Below are positions 1-7,200 of a DNA stretch of 8,307 nt, one piece after another. The notes beneath the pieces were generated by a model. That model saw only the letters and a list, made by a program, of their open reading frames with translations. It was not told where the DNA came from and searched no databases. The position numbers and the translations under genes were made by a program. Source of the stretch: Prevotellaceae bacterium (GTDB taxonomy: Bacteria; Bacteroidota; Bacteroidia; Bacteroidales; Bacteroidaceae); assembly GCA_030523505.1 (NCBI GenBank), contig JAUNIK010000107.1:1-8307 (forward strand). The letters run 5' to 3'. Every line of letters starts with the position of its first letter. Within the stretch, counting starts at the first letter, position 1.

Positions 1-42
1 CAGGTTATCAATGATATTCGGTTAAACACAGGGTTTTACTAG
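1..42 (+). CDS. possible 3' end of an upstream gene (13 codons visible)
   Basis: Frame 1 is open from the window edge to a TAG at 40-42 and would encode a tail ending in LNTGFY. The other two + frames close earlier (TGA at 12-14, TAA at 23-25). If real, the upstream gene would end 19 bp before the ATG at 62, matching the short spacing of the other genes here and suggesting an operon that extends upstream. Thirteen codons are far too few to identify a family, and an open stretch of this length is expected by chance. The call rests only on spacing and frame. Confidence 0.2.
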   Translation, partial: QVINDIRLNTGFY

Positions 43-61
43 TGAGCCAAAATTTGTATTC

Positions 62-103
62 ATGATTTCGGTCATGCTGTTGTCATGTGCAGTATCACAT
101 GCT
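62..103 (+). other. short signal peptide of the Omp28-like protein
   Basis: Residues 1-14 are a hydrophobic core ending in SHA before EE, an acceptable signal peptidase I site. The positively charged n-region normally seen is missing from this start. The in-frame codons just upstream (53-61) read FVF preceded by K, which would complete a normal signal peptide, but no start codon lies in that frame between the TAA at 23-25 and the ATG at 62. A lipobox reading (LLSC, Cys9) is possible but weaker. Confidence 0.5.
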
Positions 104-1810
104 GAAGAGTTTACTTTTAAATATGGTTCTGAAATGAACGCTCATTGGGGTGATGCATCGACATACACTCCTTACATCGCGTTGCCTGCCGAGTTGACAG
201 CACCTTATGCCGGGGCTTCCATAAAGAAGGTTCGCATTGGTCTCAACGCTCCAGCAAGAAACGTATATGTGTATGTCAAGAACGATGCTCACGACGATAT
301 GTCTATCTACAAGAAGAAAATCGGTGAACTGGCATCGGGCTGGAACGAGATTGAACTCGACGAACCTGTTGTCATCGAGGCCGGTGTGGATTTGGCTATC
401 GGCTACAAGGCCACCTTTGAATCGACAGGAGGTATTGGTTACTCAACGGAGTCGTTTCCTAATGCCGCAATGATCTATCAGAACGCCAACACCAGTTGGG
501 TGTCGCTGACAGGTTCTCTGTCGATAGAGGCTGTGCTGGAGGGTGAGAGCCTTCCAAAGAACGAGCTGAGACTGAGCGGCGTGGCTGATTTCAAGGCTCC
601 ATTAGCGTCGGAGATGACCACCATCACATCGAAGGTTCGTAATGGTGGTACTGCAACCGTGACTTCATTCGAGATTAAGTATAGCGTTAGCGATAGCGAT
701 AGCGAAAGAGATAGCGAAAGCGGAAGCAAGACTGTGGAATGCGACATCGCTCCTAATGAGTATGCTGAGTTCTCGTTTGATGTGCCATCGTCAGAGCCTG
801 GTCAGTATATCGTAAGTTGCACTATCACCAGTGTGAACGGTGTTGCCGATGAATATGCAGGCAACAACTCTTTCACCACGAAGATGACTGTGCTCAACCC
901 AGAGTTTGCACGCGTGGCAGTGTGCGAGGAGGGTACAGGACTGTGGTGTGGCTGGTGTCCACGAGGCATGGTGGGTATGGAACTCATGAAAGAGCAGCAT
1001 CCTAACAACTTCCTTGCCGTGAGCATTCACGGTAACGATGTCATGGAGATACCTGCGGAACTTCCACACAGCTACCGACCAATACTCGACCAGATGGAGG
1101 GATTCCCTACCTGTCTGATGAGTCGCCGAACAAAAGGTGATCCTTTCAGCGGCATTGCCCACATGTATAACACCACAATGATGTCGGAGTCGCCAATGAA
1201 CATCAGTGGCACTGCTGAGTGGAACGAGGACAAGACTGCCATCAACATCACTGCGGAGATAACAGCAAATCCGAACATCACCGTTGCCACCACCCCAGAG
1301 CTATACAACATCGCTTATATCCTTGTAGAGGACGGCATCACCGGTTATACGCAGACAAACTACTACGGTGACGGAAAGAACGGCTATATGTATGGTTGGG
1401 AAGAGAAGAGCGAACATACACGCGATGTTGTGTTCAACGATGTGGCACGCGGTATCTTCCCTGATGCTTACGGCATGCAACTCCCTACCCTCTTGGGAAC
1501 AGGGGAGCCTACCACAGTGCATTACACCCTTACCCTGCCTGTTTACGAGGGTGAGAAAAACTACGACATAAAGAATAAGGATAACGTGCGCGTTGTGGGA
1601 ATAATCCTCAACAACGGCACCAACTATATCGAGACTGCGTTCTGCGCTTCGCCAAACGGTCAGGACACCAGCATCTCCTCGCTCTCCACACTCCACTCTT
1701 CCAACGTCACCATCTATGATGCTTATGGTCGCGTAGTCACCTCGTTAGACAAGTCTGGAATATATATCATTAAGAACGGAACAGAAACAAAGAAAATATA
1801 CATTAAATAA
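62..1810 (+). CDS. secreted Omp28-like protein with thioredoxin-like CxxC motif and T9SS-type C-terminal tail
   Basis: The 582-residue product begins with a short hydrophobic stretch (MISVMLLSCAVSHA, likely cleaved after A14), so it is exported. About residues 16-165 form a beta-rich domain of unknown family. Residues 168-280 resemble a CARDB/Ig-like sandwich (paired strands, 'KVRNGGTATVTSFEIKYSV', ending in 'AGNNSF'). Residues 283-530 match the general form of Omp28-related outer membrane proteins: a thioredoxin-like start with C296-G-W-C299 after 'EEGTGLW', then 'EGFPTC' with P349 where thioredoxin folds carry the cis-proline. Residues about 549-582 ('VTIYDAYGRVV', then 'SGIYIIKNG' and a lysine-rich end) look like a type A T9SS sorting domain. 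A thiol-active or adhesin role on the cell surface is inferred from the family; no substrate can be named. Oddities are an Ser/Asp/Glu repeat insert (residues 208-223) and a signal peptide with no basic residue at its start. ATG 62 is the only usable in-frame start after the TAA at 23-25, apart from the internal ATG at 74. Gene 2 starts 25 bp downstream. Confidence 0.88.
   Translation: MISVMLLSCAVSHAEEFTFKYGSEMNAHWGDASTYTPYIALPAELTAPYAGASIKKVRIGLNAPARNVYVYVKNDAHDDMSIYKKKIGELASGWNEIELDEPVVIEAGVDLAIGYKATFESTGGIGYSTESFPNAAMIYQNANTSWVSLTGSLSIEAVLEGESLPKNELRLSGVADFKAPLASEMTTITSKVRNGGTATVTSFEIKYSVSDSDSERDSESGSKTVECDIAPNEYAEFSFDVPSSEPGQYIVSCTITSVNGVADEYAGNNSFTTKMTVLNPEFARVAVCEEGTGLWCGWCPRGMVGMELMKEQHPNNFLAVSIHGNDVMEIPAELPHSYRPILDQMEGFPTCLMSRRTKGDPFSGIAHMYNTTMMSESPMNISGTAEWNEDKTAINITAEITANPNITVATTPELYNIAYILVEDGITGYTQTNYYGDGKNGYMYGWEEKSEHTRDVVFNDVARGIFPDAYGMQLPTLLGTGEPTTVHYTLTLPVYEGEKNYDIKNKDNVRVVGIILNNGTNYIETAFCASPNGQDTSISSLSTLHSSNVTIYDAYGRVVTSLDKSGIYIIKNGTETKKIYIK
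683..727 (+). repeat. in-frame hexanucleotide (AGCGAT/AGCGAA) tandem repeat
   Basis: Seven successive six-base units follow AGCGNN with one deviant: AGCGTT, AGCGAT, AGCGAT, AGCGAA, AGAGAT, AGCGAA, AGCGGA, then a final AGC. They encode a Ser/Asp/Glu-rich stretch, residues 208-222 of the Omp28-like protein. The unit is six bases, so changes in copy number keep the frame. The stretch falls between two predicted beta strands of the CARDB-like domain, where a length change should be tolerated as a loop. Confidence 0.85.
1703..1807 (+). other. T9SS-type C-terminal sorting domain of the Omp28-like protein
   Basis: About the last 35 residues follow the pattern of Por-secretion tails: a strand 'NVTIYDAYGRVV', a short turn, then 'GIYIIKNG' and a final strand ending in basic residues ('KKIYIK'). 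In Bacteroidetes such tails direct transfer across the outer membrane and are usually removed on attachment to the surface. It parallels the out-of-frame tail of the next gene (VIFNLAGQKV / GIYIINGKK), which supports a shared secretion route. Confidence 0.75.
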
Positions 1811-1835
1811 TTCACTAATTAATAAAATTCAACTT
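1811..1835 (+). promoter_or_regulatory. AT-rich intergenic leader between genes 1 and 2
   Basis: These 25 bases contain TAATTAATAAAATTC just before the ATG and no purine-rich Shine-Dalgarno sequence. AT-rich, weakly structured leaders are the usual translation signal in Bacteroidetes. No hairpin terminator and no TAnnTTTG-type -7 promoter element is visible, which favours co-transcription of the two genes. Confidence 0.5.
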
Positions 1836-4223
1836 ATGAAAAAAACTTTATCTCTTTTCTTCCTGTTGATGATGGGCATGACAATGTTCGCCCAGACATC
1901 AATGGAGACAGCATTGGATTTGGTGAAGGGTACAAACTCTTACACCAATCCTGACTATGTAGAAGGCAGCTGGGCCACAAACGAAGCGTGGTTCAAGCAC
2001 ACAACAACCGAGGGCGAACTCGTTTCCCTCAGTAACTTCGCACTCAACGAGTACGGTTTCGCAGCCGTGACCGTGAGCTGTTCAACAGACGGCACATGGA
2101 ACACTCAGGTGTCATCAACAAAAAGCGGCGATGCTGATGTGTTCGCTCTTGAGGGCAACACAACCTATTATTTCAAGGCTACAAGCTATTACCTCGCTAC
2201 ATTGTCGTTCGATGCAGACTGGGAATCAGCACCATACCTCGGTCATGGTAAGACTGCCGACGATGCTTTCGACCTCGTTCTCGGCGAGGAGTTGGTAAAC
2301 CTTCCTTGCTACAAGAACGGTTACAATGCAACCTACACCTATGTAAAGGTGACTGCAGGCGAGGGTAACGCTATCCGCTTGAATGTTTCTTCATGTGTGA
2401 GCGAGGCAAGACTTGTTGACGCAGAAAGCAACAACATCATGACTCTCTTCGTGGCAACAACAGAAAACGGCAAAGAGGTGATTGTGCCAAACACTCAACC
2501 AGGCCAGACATATTATGTAGGTTTGAAGAGCGACAGCTACTTCAATGCATCGGCTACTATGGACACACTCGTTCCTGGTATAACTTCGTTCTTCCCATTC
2601 GAGCTCAACGGCACCACTGGTACAATCCCTGCAGCAGCAGGCGAATACTGGTATGCACTGCCAGCACAGGAGGGTATAGCTTACGTTGAAGGTAACGGCA
2701 TCACCCTCGGTGGCGGTTCTGCACAGGTAATCCCTGCAAACAGCCCTGACTATGCACAGGCTACATCACCTGACTGCATCCATGTGCGTTGCTCTATCTA
2801 CACCTACGCTACATACCTTGTGAAGATTGTCAAGGGTGAGGACACAGCAGAGGAGCAGACATTCACTGCCTTTATCGAGCAGAACGCTGGTGACGACTCT
2901 GACCATCCTATCGTGATCACCGACAACACTGCTGAGGTTCCTGCATGGTATGGTAACACAACATACTTCTACCAGTTCACAACTCCTGAGACAGACGCTG
3001 ACTTCGTTGATGTCACTGTAGAACCAGCAATGGAGAATGACGGTTCGAAAATCCTTGTAATGAGCGGTTACACAACACTCGCTCAGGGTAAGACCGTTCA
3101 CGCAGAGGTAACTCCTGGCACCACCTACACTCTCAGAGTGGACAACGCTGAGGGCAAGCCTGTGACACTGTCACTCGCATTCACAGCAGCCGAGCCAGGT
3201 GAGGTTATCGGCAACCCTATCGTTGTGACAAAGGCAACAATGTCGCAGGAGGCAGAGTGCACACGTTTCTATTCAGTTACTGGTACAAAGAACGGTTGGT
3301 TGAGAGTAACTGCTAACAATGCAACTATCACTTTCCCTCGTGACAACAGCACATGGAACGACCGTAAGGCTGTTGAGGTGAACAACGGTATGAAGACAAA
3401 GATCACCGAGGGTGAGACAGTTATTGTGAAGGTTGTTACCACACAGAAGACAAACATCGCTTTCGCTCAGCTCGACTTCGAGGCTGGTGAGGATATTTCA
3501 AACCCACTCCACTGCGGTGGCGTTGTTGCAGCAGGACAGACCATTGGCGAGATGTACTATGCTTACACCGTAGAGAATACAGGCAAGCTCCATATCTACA
3601 CTGACCTTCCTATGAATGAGTGGGCTGACGACTACAGCTCACAGACAAATGTATGGTACATCGACGAGAACGGCTATGAGGTAAGTATCGCTGACTGGAT
3701 GACAAATTCATTCGACACTACAATCCCTGTAAAGGCTGGTCAGGAAGTTATTGTTCATATCAATTCTGTAAAAGAGCACAGCGAGGCACTGCTCCACTTC
3801 GAAGAGCAGGAGGCACAGCCTGGTGACACTCAGGAAACAGCAATCGACCTCTTCGTAGGCGACAACATCGCTCCACGCAGCGCTACAACAAGCAACCCAC
3901 TCTGGTATAAGTTCAATACTACCGAGGGCAGCGAACTTAAAATCTCTTCAGCTCCTGGCTACTATCAGTTCAGCGAAATCTACGCTGAGGGTTCAAACGA
4001 GGTTATCTCACAGTGGAACCCAGACGCAGAAGGTGCTTACACAACATACTGCACAGCTCCAGCTACAGGCACTTACTATGTTAAGGTTTCTATCGCTGAC
4101 GAGGGGAGGGTAATCAAGTTAGCAATGGCGATAGCAATGGCGTTATCTTCAACCTCGCTGGCCAGAAGGTTTCAAAGGCTGGTCGTGGTATCTACATCAT
4201 CAACGGCAAGAAGGTCGTTTTGA
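1836..4223 (+). CDS. secreted protein of seven PPC-like beta-sandwich repeats, frameshifted at its 3' end
   Basis: As read, the product is 795 residues. A clear signal peptide (MKK, hydrophobic core, cleavage about A19|Q20) precedes about seven diverged repeats of 95-115 residues, starting near 20, 134, 248, 353, 456, 553 and 664. Each has an aromatic strand near its start (WFKH, YTYVKV, YWYAL, YFYQF, FYSV, YYAY, WYKF) and most close with a 'TYYVKV'-like strand and an acidic linker such as 'EPG', 'AGED' or 'QPGD'. This pattern resembles PPC domains, which are non-catalytic beta sandwiches of secreted proteins. No catalytic motif is visible; binding or a structural surface role is inferred. 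The last 28 residues (768-795, Ser/Arg-rich) are out of character: the -1 frame of the same DNA encodes a perfect T9SS-type tail ending at 4228. A restored product would be about 797 residues. The ATG at 1836 sits 25 bp after gene 1 behind an AT-rich leader with no Shine-Dalgarno site, as is usual in Bacteroidetes. Confidence 0.88.
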   Translation: MKKTLSLFFLLMMGMTMFAQTSMETALDLVKGTNSYTNPDYVEGSWATNEAWFKHTTTEGELVSLSNFALNEYGFAAVTVSCSTDGTWNTQVSSTKSGDADVFALEGNTTYYFKATSYYLATLSFDADWESAPYLGHGKTADDAFDLVLGEELVNLPCYKNGYNATYTYVKVTAGEGNAIRLNVSSCVSEARLVDAESNNIMTLFVATTENGKEVIVPNTQPGQTYYVGLKSDSYFNASATMDTLVPGITSFFPFELNGTTGTIPAAAGEYWYALPAQEGIAYVEGNGITLGGGSAQVIPANSPDYAQATSPDCIHVRCSIYTYATYLVKIVKGEDTAEEQTFTAFIEQNAGDDSDHPIVITDNTAEVPAWYGNTTYFYQFTTPETDADFVDVTVEPAMENDGSKILVMSGYTTLAQGKTVHAEVTPGTTYTLRVDNAEGKPVTLSLAFTAAEPGEVIGNPIVVTKATMSQEAECTRFYSVTGTKNGWLRVTANNATITFPRDNSTWNDRKAVEVNNGMKTKITEGETVIVKVVTTQKTNIAFAQLDFEAGEDISNPLHCGGVVAAGQTIGEMYYAYTVENTGKLHIYTDLPMNEWADDYSSQTNVWYIDENGYEVSIADWMTNSFDTTIPVKAGQEVIVHINSVKEHSEALLHFEEQEAQPGDTQETAIDLFVGDNIAPRSATTSNPLWYKFNTTEGSELKISSAPGYYQFSEIYAEGSNEVISQWNPDAEGAYTTYCTAPATGTYYVKVSIADEGRVIKLAMAIAMALSSTSLARRFQRLVVVSTSSTARRSF

Positions 4224-4228
4224 AGTAA
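4100..4228 (+). other. out-of-frame T9SS-type sorting tail of the PPC-repeat protein
   Basis: In the -1 frame relative to gene 2, codons are open from 4100 (TGA at 4097-4099 closes it upstream) to a TAA at 4226-4228. The reading from 4139 is G-VIFNLAGQKV-SKAGR-GIYIINGKKVVLK, a near-ideal Prevotella-type T9SS tail. Just before it comes a Ser/Asn/Gly/Asp linker (VSNGDSNG). The tail is too well formed to be chance, so gene 2 has lost the frame, or must change it, between 4100 and about 4138. The last PPC-like strand in the original frame ('RVIKLAMAIA', residues 758-767) aligns with 'KPVTLSLAFTA' of repeat 4, which favours a shift point near 4134-4138. The G-rich run at 4103-4110 is the alternative. 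Confidence 0.85.
4121..4144 (+). repeat. 12-bp tandem duplication at the frameshift region
   Basis: AGCAATGGCGAT (4121-4132) is followed directly by AGCAATGGCGTT (4133-4144), 11 of 12 bases identical. In the tail frame it encodes SNGD-SNGV. Its GTTAGC...GATAGC content recalls the AGCGAT repeat of gene 1. A tandem repeat is a natural site for slippage, though a pure 12-bp change would keep the frame. Confidence 0.75.
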
Positions 4229-4250
4229 ACTCGAACAAACTACAATTTCT
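4229..4250 (+). promoter_or_regulatory. AT-rich leader between genes 2 and 3
   Basis: The 22 bases between the restored stop of gene 2 (TAA 4226-4228) and the ATG at 4251 hold an A-rich sequence ending CAATTTCT. There is no Shine-Dalgarno site, hairpin or recognisable promoter, so gene 3 is probably translated from the same transcript as genes 1 and 2. Confidence 0.45.
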
Positions 4251-7200
4251 ATGAAGAAAACTTTTCTATGCTCTCTTGCTATTGCAGGAAGCATGTTCTT
4301 CCCTACAACCGCTTTGGCACAGCTCGCTGCTGTGACCAAGGCGGGAAATGCTCCTGCAGAAGTTACTGTCAGTGAGCAGCAGAACGAGAACGGCTTGCAG
4401 AAAGTCAATAGCAAGATGTTCAGCGAGCGTGCCGACAAGGCTGCAAAGCAGATGCGAAAGGCTCAGAAGCCTAACCGCATTCCTGCACTGCCATCATACG
4501 CCGACATGCCTCTGCTCTATGGTTACAATGCAAATGATGGATCATGGTTGACCGTTTCAAAACTCGGCGACCATATCTTCTCTTTCCACCCAGGTGAGAT
4601 CATCACCTACAATGCTGAGACACCTGCTCTCAACATCGACACTCCAATGGCAGCATGCTATGCCAACGGTAATTTCTATTTCTTCGACTCTGCACTCATC
4701 GACGATGACAAGGTGGAGGCTGTAATCACCGGTTACAACGCTACAACATGGGAGAAGGTGCTTGAGACAACCCACATCGGCGACTACTCATGGGATTACT
4801 TCTTCCGTCAGGTTGCTGCCTACGATGCAGAGACTGGTCTCATCTACACCGTAACATGGGGTGACGGCAAGCCTCTCATGGCTATCAACCCTGTTACTCT
4901 TGAGACAAGGAAGATTGGTAAGACCGGCAACCTCTTTGCACAGGACCTTTTCTTTGTTGGTTCTGAGCTCTATATGATTGGTGACGGCACACCAGGCAGT
5001 CTCTACAAGGTGAACAAGGAGAACGGTTCTGCAACATTGGTTGGCACTATCGACCCAGGTCTGAGCGTATCGCCAATGGCACAGTCGGCAGTCACCGACC
5101 CATCAACAGGCATCACCTACTGGGCTGTATCCGACTACTACTCACTAGAATCGCAGCTCTGCACCTTCGACGTGAACTCGACAGACGACAACTTCGGATT
5201 GCAGACTATTGCCGACTTCCCTGGCGATGAGCATTTCCTCGGTCTTTACATTCCTTATGTAGTGGCTGACGCTCCTGGTGCAACAACCCAGAACAAGTTT
5301 GAGAACGGTGTTGTGTCATGTGTTGCTCCAACAAAGACATACTCTTCTGGCAATGACCTCACAGGCAATGTCACCGTTGTCATCACTATCGACGGCGTTG
5401 CTACTGAGAAGACTGCCGCTCCTGGTGCTGTTGTGACATACGAGACAGCTCTTGCTGATGGTGCACATGTAATCTCTATCATCGCCAAAAACGCACAGGG
5501 CAACGGTCCTGAGCGCCGTTTCTCGGCTTTCGTTGGTGAGGATCAGCCTGGCGTTGTCGAGAACCTCAGCTTCAACATCGGCGGCAATACCGCTCGTCTG
5601 TCTTGGACAAAACCTACAACATCCGTTCATGGCGGTCCGGTAGATGATGCAAAACTCAACTACACCATCGTGCGTTATCCTGACGAGGCTGTAGTGGCAA
5701 CAGCTCTTACCGAGTGTTCATACACCGAGACAGTGCCTGAGTCACGCGACCACTACTCTTACGAGATTATCTCTTACGCAGGCGACATCAAGGGCTCTTC
5801 GGCATTCACAGAGGCTCTCCCTGGTGGTTCTATCTATCAGGTTCCTTTTACTGAGGATTTCCTCACTGCCGACGACTTCGCTACATTCAAGGTTATTGAT
5901 GCAAACAATGACCAGCACACTTGGTCGTACACTGAGATCAGCCAGTGCGCAACTCTCCTTGGTAACGGTATAACAAATCCTGAGACTGGCTTCGTTGCTA
6001 CAAACAACGACGACTACCTCATCTCTGCTCCTATCGAACTGAAGGCAGGCGTTGACTATCGTGTTGACTTCGACCTTACCCAGTTGGGCAACAATGAGAA
6101 CCTGCGTATTCTTCTTGGCAAGACTCAGAACATCACTGGCGATGAGAAGCTTATCAAAGAGGAGTATATCCACTGGCAGGACTACTACACTATGACCTCT
6201 CTCTTCGATGTTGAGGAAGATGGTCTGTATCACCTCATCCTGCATTCCAACACCAAGGGCAACAGTTCTATCATGCATCTTGAGGATATCAAGATGACTA
6301 TCGAGGGTACACATGCCGGTCCGGCTGCTGTTGAGAACCTCACAGCTACAGCTGGTGCCAAGGGTGCTATCGAGAACACTATCACATTCAACGCTCCTAC
6401 AACTACCTACAAGGGTGAGGCTCTCGACAACCTGACAAAGATTGCTATCTTCAAGGGCGAGGACATGCGTCATCCTGTAGCAGTGTTCGACAACCCAGCG
6501 AAGGGTGCCGCTATCAGCTGGAACGACCCAGCACCTGAGGCTGGCGCACAGAACTTCAGCGTTGTGACATACAACGAGGCTGGTCAGGGTAAGACTGCTG
6601 TAGTGAAGAACTGGCTCGGTATTGATGTACCTGCCGCTCCTACATCTGTTCATGCTTACCAGAACGCTGACTTTACTGCAGCCTTCACATGGGATGCTGT
6701 AACTGAGGTGGGTGCTCATGGTGGATATGTTGACACTTCAGCAGTGAAGTATCGCGTGATGAAGTACAACAGCATGGACTGGTCGAATCCTTGGCCTGTC
6801 AGTGTTGACAACATTGATGGCACAGAGGCTGTCGATGGTAGCGTGGTGGCTTGGGATAGCGACAAGTATCCTTATCAGAAGGTCTATAACTTCTGCATTG
6901 CTGCTTTCAACGAACTGGGACAGTCGGAGGCTACTCAGACTCATGTGACTATCGGTCACCCATACAGCCAGCCATATACAGAGTCGTTCAAGGGTGGCAC
7001 AAACTCAACCACTCCATTCACTCTCTATGCTGACTCGTATTACTATGCATGGGATGTTGTTACAGGCGACGGTCTCTCCGTAAAGCCTTACGACAACGAC
7101 GGCGGTATGCTGCAGTTCACATACATCCAGCCAGAATCGAACACACAATATATAGAAGGTCCACGCGTGTACGTGAAGGATAGCGACAACTCTGAACTGT

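Noticed and set aside
1..61. Promoter of the Bacteroidetes TAnnTTTG type upstream of gene 1
   Set aside because: AAAATTTG at 49-56 resembles it but lacks the initial T and is only 5 bases from the ATG. No -33 TTTG element is placed correctly.
77..88. Lipobox (LLSC) making gene 1 a lipoprotein
   Set aside because: The cysteine is followed by further hydrophobic residues and a better signal peptidase I site (SHA before EE). A T9SS tail also fits a non-lipoprotein, though it cannot be fully excluded.
478..747. - strand frame with a run of Leu-Ser repeats
   Set aside because: The Leu-Ser run is just the reverse complement of the AGCGAT repeat within the Omp28-like gene.
791..1696. Several - strand open frames opposite gene 1
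   Set aside because: They overlap the conserved CxxC and Omp28-like region and show no coding features of their own.
4172..4438. - strand 88-codon frame across the gene 2/gene 3 junction
   Set aside because: It overlaps the sorting tail and the gene 3 signal peptide, both well supported on the + strand, and has no recognisable domain.
4348..4551. + strand 67-codon frame inside gene 3
   Set aside because: It is a second frame of the gene 3 N-terminal region, Arg/Cys/His-rich with no start context.
5742..6719. 325-codon open frame on the - strand
   Set aside because: It lies entirely opposite the giant + strand gene, whose domains are clear. The product is Cys/Ser/Val-rich without a signal or domain, as expected of an antisense shadow.
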